In this document: positions 7,826 through 16,251 of the stretch, piece after piece | Numbering within the stretch: the stretch's first letter is position 1 | How the letters are laid out: each line of letters starts with the position of its first letter | Origin: a bacterium | Lineage (GTDB): Bacteria; Patescibacteriota; Minisyncoccia; Minisyncoccales; JAUYFS01 | Length of the DNA stretch: 36,655 nt | Direction: 5' to 3' | Assembly: GCA_030689665.1 (NCBI GenBank) | Contig: JAUYFS010000033.1 | Location: 1 to 36,655 of the forward strand | Translations under genes and position numbers: made by a program | The notes under the pieces: model-generated | Databases searched by the model: none | What the model was told of the DNA's origin: nothing | The model's input: the letters and a program-made list of their open reading frames with translations, nothing else

Positions 7826-8527
7826 ATGGAAACAAAAGTATTATACGAAGACAATCACATAATTGCGGTTTATAAACCTTCCGGGGTTTTGACGCAGGGC
7901 GATAAGAGCGGAAAAAGGTGTTTAATGGATGCGGTCAAGGAATATCTCAAAGAAAAATACCAAAAGCCGGGAAATGTGTTTTTAGGATTGGTTCATAGGT
8001 TGGATAAGCCGGTGTCCGGCATTGTTTTGTTTGGGAAAACAAGCAAGGGTTCGGCAAGGTTATCAGAACAATTCAGAAATCACTCAATAAAAAAAGTTTA
8101 TCACGGAATTGTGATGGGAAAATTGAAAGAGCAAAAAGGGGAGATAAAAGAAAAAGTTAAAAAGATTGCTTTTTTTGCCAAGGGACTTGTTGATAAAGAT
8201 GAAAAAGAACTTTTGGAAGAAATAAAAAAAGCAACCAAAACAAGGACAGCGGAATTGTCTTATGAAGTTTTGGATTCAAATGACAAATATTCATTGGTAA
8301 AAATAATGCCAAAAACAGGAAGATTCCACCAAATAAGGATACAAATGGCGAATTTGGGAAATCCGGTTGTGGGGGATGTGAAATACGGAGCGCCTTTTCC
8401 ATTGAAAGACAGGTCCATTGCTTTATCGGCAAATTCAATAAGTTTTAAACTGGCGACAAAAGACGAGACAAAAACAATTTCCATTCCGCCAGTTTTTGAT
8501 TTGAAAAACATTGAAGGGAAAATATGA
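7826..8527 (+). CDS. RluA-family pseudouridine synthase
   Basis: VHRLDKPVSGIVLFGKT catalytic motif, MPKTGRFHQIRIQMA. Confidence 0.93.
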   Translation: METKVLYEDNHIIAVYKPSGVLTQGDKSGKRCLMDAVKEYLKEKYQKPGNVFLGLVHRLDKPVSGIVLFGKTSKGSARLSEQFRNHSIKKVYHGIVMGKLKEQKGEIKEKVKKIAFFAKGLVDKDEKELLEEIKKATKTRTAELSYEVLDSNDKYSLVKIMPKTGRFHQIRIQMANLGNPVVGDVKYGAPFPLKDRSIALSANSISFKLATKDETKTISIPPVFDLKNIEGKI

Positions 8528-8536
8528 AAAATTTTT

Positions 8537-9013
8537 ATGAAAATTATTGATGAAAAGTTTGAAAAAGTAAAACAAATAGCCAAATTAGATTATAACAAAA
8601 TTAAAAAAGTAAAATGTCCTTTTTTGCAGGATTATGTTTATTTTAATAAAGATGGTTTTGACCACTTATTATTTAAAACTTGGAACAGAAGCAGGTCTCA
8701 ATTAGAACAATACTCAAGACTAAGGCTTTTATCTCTAGTTCCTGAAATTATCGCTAAATCACATACTTTACAAGAATATGATGAACGAAAAATTTTTGTA
8801 AGACAAAAAATTAATTCTCGTTGGGAGCAAAGAATGAAAATGGTTCGTTATTATGTTTTTGTTGCAGTTGTTAAGACCGTAAGATTAAAAATAATCGTTA
8901 AAGAAATTGAGGGCGGCGAGAAGTTTTTCTATAGCTTGTATCCCTCTTGGAAAAAAGACAAAAAAGACCCCAAAAAGAAAATATTTTATTCTGGTAATCT
9001 AGAAGAGGATTAA
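8537..9013 (+). CDS. Hypothetical protein, possibly a barnase/EndoU/RelE-like (PBECR-type) nuclease fold
   Basis: YVYFNKDGFDHLLFK...LRLLSLVPEII... and KIIVKEIEGGEKFFYSLYPSW resemble phage-associated PBECR-type domains from memory; not confirmed. Confidence 0.4.
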   Translation: MKIIDEKFEKVKQIAKLDYNKIKKVKCPFLQDYVYFNKDGFDHLLFKTWNRSRSQLEQYSRLRLLSLVPEIIAKSHTLQEYDERKIFVRQKINSRWEQRMKMVRYYVFVAVVKTVRLKIIVKEIEGGEKFFYSLYPSWKKDKKDPKKKIFYSGNLEED

Positions 9014-9015
9014 AT

Positions 9016-9077
9016 AAAAAAGCACCCGTCTGCAGTTTATGTATTGACCGCGGGAGGGCCAAAGCCCTCACAGGTGC
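9016..9077 (-). ncRNA. Candidate stand-alone small RNA, three-way junction plus U6 terminator
   Basis: Minus strand GCACCUGU GAGGGC-UUUG-GCCCUC CC GCGGU-CAAUACAUAA-ACUGC AG ACGGGUGC UUUUUU; all three helices pair completely (two G-U wobbles). Confidence 0.6.
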
Positions 9078-9083
9078 ATTATT

Positions 9084-9112
9084 AAAATAACAAAATTTTA
9101 TATAGGTGTCAA
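9084..9112 (-). promoter_or_regulatory. Promoter of the candidate minus-strand small RNA
   Basis: Minus strand TTGACA (9107-9112), 17 bp spacer, TATTTT (9084-9089), 6 nt discriminator to G9077, the first base of the RNA stem. Confidence 0.55.
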
Positions 9113-9156
9113 TGGCTACCTGTGGAAAATTAAAATCATTTTTAATATCTTAAAAC

Positions 9157-9185
9157 TTGCCCAAAATCGTTCTCTGAGATAAAAT
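9157..9185 (+). promoter_or_regulatory. Sigma70-type promoter for the 2-oxoacid oxidoreductase operon
   Basis: TTGCCC, 17 bp spacer, TAAAAT. Confidence 0.5.
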
Positions 9186-9210
9186 AAAATATTACTTCAT
9201 TTTTTAGTTT

Positions 9211-10890
9211 ATGAAAGATTTTTCTTTTTTAATCGGCGGAAAAGCTGGCGACGGAATCAAACAAGCCGGGCATTTTTTAGCCCAGCTCTTTAATGAATTG
9301 GGATATAATATTTTTATTTACGAGGATTATCAGTCGCTGATAACTGGCGGACACAATTTTTCAATTGTCAGGGCCAGCGACAAAAGAATTTTAAGCCACA
9401 AGCAAAAAGTTGATTTTGCCATTGTTTTTAATAAAGACACCCTGGAAAAAAATCAGGAAAATTTCAAAAAAGAGACAATTATAATTTATGATTCTGATGT
9501 TATCCAAAGCAATGATTTGCCGAAAAAATACAAGGCAGTCGCTTTTCCAATGTCCAATGTTTTAAAAGAAAGCAATTTGCCGCTGATAGTGAGAAACGCG
9601 GTTTCTCTGGGAATTTTAGCAGGGATTTTGAAAATAGATTTTGAATTGGTTAAAAAAATCATTGAAAATTCAGTTCATAAAAAAATAGAAGAAAACATAA
9701 AAGTGGCTGAAATCGGATATAAAGAAGGTCTTGAACATAAAAACGGATTTGAAATTGAAAAACTCAAAAACGAACCTAGAAAAATTTTAACAGGCAATGA
9801 AGCAATTGCGCTTGGCGCGGTGCGGGCAGGAATGAAATTTTATTTTGCTTATCCAATGACGCCAGCTTCAGGCATTTTGCATTTTTTGGCTGCTAATGAA
9901 GATAAATTCGGAGTTAAAGCCATTCATCCTGAAAACGAAATCGCGGTTGCTTTAATGGCAGAAGGAGCGGCAACAGCAGGAAAAAGAGCAATGGTTGGCA
10001 CGTCGGGCGGAGGTTTCGCGCTAATGGTTGAAGCGCTAAGTTTGGCAGGCCAGGCGGAAATTCCAATTGTTTTTGTTTTGTCCCAAAGGCCAGGACCTGC
10101 GACCGGAATTCCGACTTACACTTCGCAGGCAGACCTTTTGTTTTCTTTATTTGCGGGCCACGGAGAATTCCTGAAAATTGTCGTTGCTCCTGGCGATGTT
10201 GACGAGGCAATGTTTTTAACGGCAATGGCAATGAATTTATCTTGGAAATACCAAACGCCAGCAATTATTTTAAGCGATAAACACCTAAGCGAAAGCGTTT
10301 TCAGCGCTTATTATGATGAAAATAAAATAAAAATAGAGCAGCCAAAATTATGGAGCGGCAAAGGAGATTATAAAAGATATTCTGACGAAAAAGACGGAAT
10401 TTCTTCCTTAGCTTTTTTGGGCGACAAAAACGCGATTGTGAAAGCGACAAGCTATGAACACAATGAATTCGGAATCACAACAGAAAACTCCGAAGAAGCC
10501 AAAAAAATGGCTGAAAAAAGATTAAGAAAAAAAATAACGCTGCTCAAAGAATTAAAAGGCGAAAAAACAATAAATGTTTTGGGAAACAAGAAAAGCAAAA
10601 ATGTTTTAATTGTCTGGGGTTCAACAAAAGGAGCTGCTGTTGAAGCGGCGGAAAACTTGGGAATCAAAGTTATCCAGCCAATGTTTATTGAGCCGTTTCC
10701 GGCTGATGAAATTAAAAAAGAATTAAAAGGAGCGAAAAAAATCATTGATATTGAAACAAACGCCACAGGGCAAATGGCATATATTCTTAAAGCCAACGGA
10801 ATTGAGGTTGATGAAAAGATTTTAAAATATGACGGCAGGCCGTTTATAATTGAAAAGCTGGAAGAAAAAATTAAAAAAATAATAAAATGA
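9211..10890 (+). CDS. korA: 2-oxoacid:acceptor oxidoreductase, fused gamma-alpha subunit
   Basis: N-terminal gamma domain GGKAGDGIKQAGHFLA...SLITGGHNFSIVR; alpha domain GNEAIALGAVRAGMKFYFAYPMTPASGI...GTSGGGFALMVEALSLAG. Confidence 0.9.
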   Translation: MKDFSFLIGGKAGDGIKQAGHFLAQLFNELGYNIFIYEDYQSLITGGHNFSIVRASDKRILSHKQKVDFAIVFNKDTLEKNQENFKKETIIIYDSDVIQSNDLPKKYKAVAFPMSNVLKESNLPLIVRNAVSLGILAGILKIDFELVKKIIENSVHKKIEENIKVAEIGYKEGLEHKNGFEIEKLKNEPRKILTGNEAIALGAVRAGMKFYFAYPMTPASGILHFLAANEDKFGVKAIHPENEIAVALMAEGAATAGKRAMVGTSGGGFALMVEALSLAGQAEIPIVFVLSQRPGPATGIPTYTSQADLLFSLFAGHGEFLKIVVAPGDVDEAMFLTAMAMNLSWKYQTPAIILSDKHLSESVFSAYYDENKIKIEQPKLWSGKGDYKRYSDEKDGISSLAFLGDKNAIVKATSYEHNEFGITTENSEEAKKMAEKRLRKKITLLKELKGEKTINVLGNKKSKNVLIVWGSTKGAAVEAAENLGIKVIQPMFIEPFPADEIKKELKGAKKIIDIETNATGQMAYILKANGIEVDEKILKYDGRPFIIEKLEEKIKKIIK

Positions 10891-11681
10891 GCAGGGAAAT
10901 GGATACAAAAATTGAAAAAACCTGGTGTCCGGGATGCGCTAATTTTACAATTGAAGCTGTTTTCAAAAATACTCTTTTGGAATTGGAAAAAGAGGGTTTG
11001 GATTTAAGCAAGGTTGTTGTTTTGAGCGGAATCGGCTGCCACGGGAAAATTTCCGATTATTTGAATTTAAGCAGTTTTTATTCTTTGCACGGAAGGGCAA
11101 TTCCTGTTGCGGAAGGAATAAAACTGGCAAACAAAGATTTAATTCCCATTGTTTTTGTCGGCGATGGCGATGCTTATGGAGAGGGTTTGGAACACTTGAT
11201 TTTTGCCGCTAAAAGAAATACCAATATAAATGTTTTTGTTCATAACAACAGAGTTTACGGACTGACAACAGGACAATTTGCGCCAACTTCGCCGGAAAAA
11301 TTCAAAGGAAGGTCAACTCCCAAGGGTTCTGTTGAAGAGCCGCTCAACCCGATTGAATTGATGCTGGCAAGCAAGGCGAGTTTTGTGGCGCGGGGCTATA
11401 CCGGCAAAGCGGAGCATTTGAAAGATTTGATGAAACAAGCCCTGCATCACAGGGGATTTAGTTTTATTGACATACTCCAGCCCTGTTTGGCTTATTTTGA
11501 CAGCCGGGATTTTTACGGAAAAAATGTTTATGAAATGGAAGCTCAAGATGTTTCTAATTTTAATTCAGCTATGGCAAAAGCATTGGAGTGGGATTATAAT
11601 AACGGGGGCAAAATTCCGGTCGGGGTTTTTTACAACCAAAAAAAATTAACTTTTGAAGAAAAAATATGTTTGACAAACTAA
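10887..11681 (+). CDS. korB: 2-oxoacid:ferredoxin oxidoreductase beta subunit (TPP-binding)
   Basis: WCPGCANF, GIGCHGK, GDGDAYGEGLEHLIFAAKRNTNINVFVHNNRVYGLTTGQ; overlaps korA by ATGA. Confidence 0.92.
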   Translation: MSREMDTKIEKTWCPGCANFTIEAVFKNTLLELEKEGLDLSKVVVLSGIGCHGKISDYLNLSSFYSLHGRAIPVAEGIKLANKDLIPIVFVGDGDAYGEGLEHLIFAAKRNTNINVFVHNNRVYGLTTGQFAPTSPEKFKGRSTPKGSVEEPLNPIELMLASKASFVARGYTGKAEHLKDLMKQALHHRGFSFIDILQPCLAYFDSRDFYGKNVYEMEAQDVSNFNSAMAKALEWDYNNGGKIPVGVFYNQKKLTFEEKICLTN

Positions 11682-11905
11682 GGGATTTGAAAAAGATAAA
11701 AGACATTCAGGATTCTTTTAAAAAAGAAAGGTTTGACGCGGAAAAAGACGGAGTAAAAATATCAATGAACGGAAATTTTGAGGTTGAAGAAATTATTTTA
11801 AACCCCGATTTTAATAACGAAAAAAATCAAGAAGCTTTAAAACAAAATTTCAACGATTTGGTAAAACAGGTCCAAATGAATTTAGCCAAACAATTTTTTA
11901 AATAA
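11666..11905 (+). CDS. YbaB/EbfC-family nucleoid-associated protein
   Basis: Size, position and DGVKISMNGNFEVEEIILNPDF pattern; overlaps the korB 3' end. Confidence 0.75.
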   Translation: MFDKLRDLKKIKDIQDSFKKERFDAEKDGVKISMNGNFEVEEIILNPDFNNEKNQEALKQNFNDLVKQVQMNLAKQFFK

Positions 11906-11929
11906 AAAATAAGAAAAATTTTTATTTTT

Positions 11930-12385
11930 ATGGCTAAATATTTTACAAAAAAGGGTTTGGAAAAATTGGAAAAAGAGCTGGACTTCTTGAAAAAAAATAA
12001 AAGAAAAGAAATTTCTGAAAGAATCAGGCAGGCCGCTTCTTTCGGCGACTTAAAAGAAAATGCGGCTTATGACGACGCCAAGGACTCACAGGCCTTTTTA
12101 GAGGGCAGAATTTCGGAACTGGAAGAAGCGATAAGAAGCGCGATGATTGTTGAAGAATCGGAAAAGACAGACAAAGTTCAAATCAGTTCAACTATAAAAG
12201 TTAGTTCTGACGACGGCGAGGAAAAATACCAAATTGTTTTGCAAGAAGAGGTAAATGTTATGGAAGGAAAAATTTCTTACCAATCGCCGTTAGGCAGTTC
12301 GTTTCTTGGCAAGAAAATCGGGGAAACAGTGAAAATAGAAACTCCAAGCGGCGAAAAAATTTATAAAATCGTTGAAATTAGTTAA
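11930..12385 (+). CDS. greA: Transcription elongation factor GreA
   Basis: GLEKLEKELDFLKKNKRKEISERIRQAASFGDLKENAAYDDAKDSQAFLEGRISELE; SPLGSSFLGKKIGETVKIETPSG. Confidence 0.96.
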   Translation: MAKYFTKKGLEKLEKELDFLKKNKRKEISERIRQAASFGDLKENAAYDDAKDSQAFLEGRISELEEAIRSAMIVEESEKTDKVQISSTIKVSSDDGEEKYQIVLQEEVNVMEGKISYQSPLGSSFLGKKIGETVKIETPSGEKIYKIVEIS

Positions 12386-12386
12386 T

Positions 12387-13067
12387 ATGGTTTTTAAAGA
12401 AAAACAAGAGCAACCTGATTATTTAGTCGGTTCAGTTGATTTTCTCGGCTCTAAAATAGATTTATCTCAAAAACCCTTTATCCCAAGGTCTGAAACCGAG
12501 TTTTGGGTGGAAAAATCGCTGGACAAACTGCAGGATATTAAAAAAGACAAAATTTATTGCTTGGATTTGTTTTCTGGTTCTGGTTGCATAGGGATAAGCG
12601 TTTTGAAAAAAATCAAAAACAGCTGTTGCGATTTTGGAGAAGTTGATAAAAATTTTTTGAAGCAAATTGAAATAAACTTAGCTGGGAATAAAATCAGCGG
12701 CGAAAGGAGAAAGATTATTAAAACAAATATTTTTTCTGGTGTAAAAAAGAAATATGATTGCATTTTTGCCAATCCTCCGTATGTTGCGGAAAACAGGATT
12801 GACGAGGTTGAGGAATCGGTGAAAATGTATGAGCCAAACAAGGCCCTATTTGCCGGGGAAGACGGAATGTTTTTTATAAGAAAATTTTTGAAAGAATTTG
12901 AAAATTATCTTAACGATGAAGGAATGGTTTTTATGGAATTTGACCCAGACCAAAAAAAAGAAATTGAGGACTTGCTAAAAGCAAAAAAAGGAATCAAATT
13001 TGAATTTTGGGAAGATCAATTTAAAAAATTCAGGACGGTTTTTATCAAAAAACAAGCGCAAAATTAA
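12387..13067 (+). CDS. prmC: Peptide chain release factor N5-glutamine methyltransferase
   Basis: IPRSETEFWVE, LDLFSGSGCIGISVLK, IFANPPYVAE (NPPY); ATG 12387 follows the greA stop. Confidence 0.85.
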   Translation: MVFKEKQEQPDYLVGSVDFLGSKIDLSQKPFIPRSETEFWVEKSLDKLQDIKKDKIYCLDLFSGSGCIGISVLKKIKNSCCDFGEVDKNFLKQIEINLAGNKISGERRKIIKTNIFSGVKKKYDCIFANPPYVAENRIDEVEESVKMYEPNKALFAGEDGMFFIRKFLKEFENYLNDEGMVFMEFDPDQKKEIEDLLKAKKGIKFEFWEDQFKKFRTVFIKKQAQN

Positions 13068-13106
13068 CCCTCCAAAATTTTTCTGCGAAAAACTTGGGAG
13101 GGTAAA
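13064..13106 (+). repeat. Short (43 bp) hairpin form of the TTYACCCT...AGGGTRAA family, leader of the acylphosphatase gene
   Basis: TTAACCCTCCAAAATTTTTCTGCGAAAAACTTGGGAGGGTAAA; the prmC stop TAA (13065-13067) lies in the left arm; GGAGGG 9 nt before ATG 13112. Confidence 0.85.
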
Positions 13107-13111
13107 AACTT

Positions 13112-13399
13112 ATGGACAAAAATCTCGGGCAAACCCACATTTTTGTTTTTGGAAGGGTTCAAGGAGTTTTTTTTAGAGATGCAGCCAAAAGACAGGCGCA
13201 AAAATTAGGGCTGTTTGGCTGGGTTAGAAATTTGAATGACGGAAGCGTTGAGATTTTGGCAGAAGGTAAAAAAGAAGCTCTGGAAAAAATGATAAACTGG
13301 GTAAAACAAGGGCCTATATTGGCAAAAGTTGAGAAAATAAAGACAGAGCAAGGAAATTTTTCCGGGCAATTTAAAAAATTTGAAATTAGATTTAACTAA
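13112..13399 (+). CDS. acyP: Acylphosphatase
   Basis: HIFVFGRVQGVFFRDAAKRQAQKLGLFGWVRNLNDGSVEILAEG. Confidence 0.95.
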   Translation: MDKNLGQTHIFVFGRVQGVFFRDAAKRQAQKLGLFGWVRNLNDGSVEILAEGKKEALEKMINWVKQGPILAKVEKIKTEQGNFSGQFKKFEIRFN

Positions 13400-14232
13400 T
13401 GAATTTTTTAAAATTGAGTTTATTTTCTATTTTTATTGTTATTGGTTTTGTTTCTTTTCTTTTTCAAACAGGAAAAGTTCAAACTGGAAAAATAAATTTC
13501 CTCCTTTTTGGCGATAATTTAGAAAAAATAACCGCGGTTTTAGACGGCGATACTGTTGTTTTGGAAAACGGAAAAGAGATTAGGTATTTGGGAATAAACA
13601 CAACAGAAAAAGAGCAGCCGTATACTGAAGAAGCGGCTGATTTTAATAGAAACTTGGTTTTAGGGAAAATGGTTCGCTTGGAATTAGATGTTGAAAACGA
13701 GGACAGATACGGAAGATTGCTTGCCTATGTTTGGAAAAACGGAGAATTGATTAATCAAAAAATAATTGAAAGCGGTTTGGCTATTAGTGTTGGGACTCAG
13801 CCAGACACAAAATACCAATACTTGTTTGACCAAGCCCAAGAAACGGCAAAAAATAATTGTTTGGGAATTTGGGAGGGTTTGTGCGAAAAAGAAAGGTGCG
13901 TGAAAATCGCAAATGTAGAGAAAAACTATCAAGGCAGGGAGAAAAAAAACAAAAACAATGAGTGGATAGAATTAGAAAACTTTTGTGGCCGCAAAATTTC
14001 TTTGGATAAGTGGTTGTTGAAAGACAATTCCTCAAGCAATTTTTATATTTTTGGCGGAGTTGATTTATTGGCTAATGCTAAATTATTTTTATATTCTGGG
14101 TGCGGAAAAAATTCAGACAAAAAACTTTATTGGCAATGTCCCGAGAGAGAATATTCAGTTTGGAATAATTCAGGAGACCAAGCATTTTTATTTGATGAGA
14201 AAGGTTTGCTTGCCGATTATTTTGCTTATTAA
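13399..14232 (+). CDS. Thermonuclease (SNase) family protein with C-terminal lamin-tail-like domain
   Basis: VLDGDTVVLENGKEIRYLGINTTE, EDRYGRLLAYVWKNG; C-terminal NNEWIELENFCGRKISLDKWLLKDNSS...FLFDEKGLLADYFAY. Confidence 0.88.
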   Translation: MNFLKLSLFSIFIVIGFVSFLFQTGKVQTGKINFLLFGDNLEKITAVLDGDTVVLENGKEIRYLGINTTEKEQPYTEEAADFNRNLVLGKMVRLELDVENEDRYGRLLAYVWKNGELINQKIIESGLAISVGTQPDTKYQYLFDQAQETAKNNCLGIWEGLCEKERCVKIANVEKNYQGREKKNKNNEWIELENFCGRKISLDKWLLKDNSSSNFYIFGGVDLLANAKLFLYSGCGKNSDKKLYWQCPEREYSVWNNSGDQAFLFDEKGLLADYFAY

Positions 14233-14285
14233 AGCGACTTTAATTGTAAGACTTCCCAGCATTGTTTACAATTTCTAACCTAAAC

Positions 14286-14373
14286 TTCCAAATAGCCATT
14301 TGCCCGAAAACACGCTATCAATTTCCCCAGCGAGGCCTGCGAGACGATTTTCTTGGCAAATGGCTATTTGGAA
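14286..14373. repeat. 19-bp perfect inverted repeat with 50 nt loop
   Basis: TTCCAAATAGCCATTTGCC (14286-14304) and GGCAAATGGCTATTTGGAA (14355-14373). Confidence 0.85.
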
Positions 14374-14450
14374 AGCTAGAAAGGTGTAAATAATACGATG
14401 ATTTTTTACACTTTAATTTATGCCGTAAAAGTGGTATTTTAAATAAAAGA

Positions 14451-15617
14451 ATGCCTAAAAAAAATTATTATTTTGATTACGCGGCAACAACACCGATTGA
14501 CCCAAGGGTAATAAAAGCAATGTTCCCTTATTTTTCTGATAAATTTGGAAATCCATCGTCAATTCATAGCGTTGGAACAGAGTCATTGGTTGTTTTAAAA
14601 AAATGCAGAAAAATTTTAGCCGAAGCTTTGGGTGCTGCGGATGAAAATGAAGTAATTTTCACAAGTTCTGCCACAGAAAGCAATAACCTGGTCTTAAAAG
14701 GAATTGCTCTTGCCAATAAAAAAAAGGGCAATGAAATAATCATTTCTCCGATTGAACATGCCTGCGTTTTTAAAAGCGCCGAATGGCTTGAAGGACAAGG
14801 TTTTAAAATTAAATTTGCCAAGGTTGATAAATACGGATTAGTTGATATTGAAGATTTGGAGCAAAAAATAAATTCCAAGACAATTTTAGTTTCAATTATT
14901 CACGCCAACAATGAAATTGGAACAATTCAGGATTTGGAAAAAATCGGCAAGCTTTGCAGAAAAAAGGGAGTGTATTTTCATACAGACGCGGCTCAAAGTT
15001 TCGGCAAGGTTGCTATTGATGTTAATAAAATGAAAATTGACTTGCTGACAGTGTCAAGCCATAAAATGTACGGGCCCAAGGGCGTTGCTTGTTTGTATAT
15101 TAAAAAGGGCGTAAAAATAGAGCCGATTCTTCACGGTGGCGGACAAGAATTTGATTTGCGTTCCAGCACAATAAATGTGGCGGGCATTGTTGGCTTTGCG
15201 AAAGCGGTTGAAATTTGCGTCAAAGAAATGAAAAAAGAGAGCGCGAAAACAATAAAATTCAGGAATTACATTATCAATTTTGTCAAAAAAAACATAAAAG
15301 GCGCGCATTTGAACGGGCATCCGCAAAAAAGATTGCCCAACAATATAAATTTTTCTTTTGAGGGGATTGAAGGAGAATCGTTGCTAATGGAATTAGACAG
15401 AAGAGGAATAGCTATTTCCACAAGTTCTGCTTGTTCTTCCGCAAAATTAGAGCCGAGTAGAATCCTTCTGGCAATCGGCTTGGACCCCTTTTTAACCCAA
15501 AGCGCAATCAGGATTTCTTTGGGAAGAATGACAAATAAAAAAGAAATTAATTATTTATTAAAAGTATTGCCAGAATCAATCAGGAAATTAAGAAAAATGT
15601 CGCCGTTTTTCAAATAA
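14451..15617 (+). CDS. Cysteine desulfurase (NifS/IscS family)
   Basis: YFDYAATTPIDPRV, TSSATESNN, HTDAAQSFGKV, SSHKMYGPKG, STSSACSSAKLEPS. Confidence 0.95.
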   Translation: MPKKNYYFDYAATTPIDPRVIKAMFPYFSDKFGNPSSIHSVGTESLVVLKKCRKILAEALGAADENEVIFTSSATESNNLVLKGIALANKKKGNEIIISPIEHACVFKSAEWLEGQGFKIKFAKVDKYGLVDIEDLEQKINSKTILVSIIHANNEIGTIQDLEKIGKLCRKKGVYFHTDAAQSFGKVAIDVNKMKIDLLTVSSHKMYGPKGVACLYIKKGVKIEPILHGGGQEFDLRSSTINVAGIVGFAKAVEICVKEMKKESAKTIKFRNYIINFVKKNIKGAHLNGHPQKRLPNNINFSFEGIEGESLLMELDRRGIAISTSSACSSAKLEPSRILLAIGLDPFLTQSAIRISLGRMTNKKEINYLLKVLPESIRKLRKMSPFFK

Positions 15618-15621
15618 AAAT

Positions 15622-16143
15622 ATGGAATATTCGGAAAAAGTTTTGGGACATTTTAAAAGACCAAGCAATTACGGAAGAATGAAAAATCCGGACGCGGTCG
15701 GAAAGGTTGGAAATATCGTTTGCGGAGATGTAATGTGGCTTTACATTAAGGTCGGAAAATCCGCCAGCGGGCGGAAAAAAGGCGAGGATTTTATAAAAGA
15801 CATAAAATTTGAAACATTTGGGTGTGTGGCAGCAATTGCTTCCAGCAGCGTTATCACTGATTTGGCAAAAGGGAAAACCCTAAGAGAAGCGCTGAAAATT
15901 TCCAAAGAAGATGTCTTGAAAAGTTTGAAAGGATTGCCGCCGATAAAGGTTCATTGCTCGCTTTTGTCTGTTGACGCTCTTTTTGACGCTATTTACAACT
16001 ATTTAAAAGCAAATAAAAAATTGATACCGCAAAATTTGGAAAAAAATCATTCAAGAACTCAAAAAGAAAAGGATTTAATAAAAGAAAAATACAAAAAGTG
16101 GGTTAAATTGGAAGAAACAATCTATAAAAAGGGAAAAATATAA
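15622..16143 (+). CDS. IscU-family Fe-S cluster scaffold protein with Lys-rich C-terminal extension
   Basis: VGNIVCGDVMWLYIKVG, ETFGCVAAIASSSVITDLAKGKTL, LPPIKVHCSLLSVDAL; three conserved Cys present. Confidence 0.9.
   Translation: MEYSEKVLGHFKRPSNYGRMKNPDAVGKVGNIVCGDVMWLYIKVGKSASGRKKGEDFIKDIKFETFGCVAAIASSSVITDLAKGKTLREALKISKEDVLKSLKGLPPIKVHCSLLSVDALFDAIYNYLKANKKLIPQNLEKNHSRTQKEKDLIKEKYKKWVKLEETIYKKGKI
15760..15775. repeat. Palindromic repeat fragment inside the iscU-like coding sequence
   Basis: TCCGCCAGCGGGCGGA resembles TCCGCCAGTTGGCGGA at 5507-5522; encodes part of SASGRK between VGK and KKGEDF. Confidence 0.55.
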
Positions 16144-16182
16144 GCAAAAATTTTTAAAGAAACAAATTCTTTGAAAAAATAT

Positions 16183-16212
16183 TTGTTGAAAAGGGGTAGT
16201 TTGTGATAAAAT
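16183..16212 (+). promoter_or_regulatory. Putative promoter for the histidine kinase gene
   Basis: TTGTTG, 18 bp spacer, TAAAAT. Confidence 0.4.
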
Positions 16213-16251
16213 AATTTAAATAAACTTGCAAATAATTTTAGCAACAAAAAA

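Noticed and set aside
11467-11649. + strand ORF inside korB
   Set aside because: Overlaps the conserved korB reading frame; no recognisable domain.
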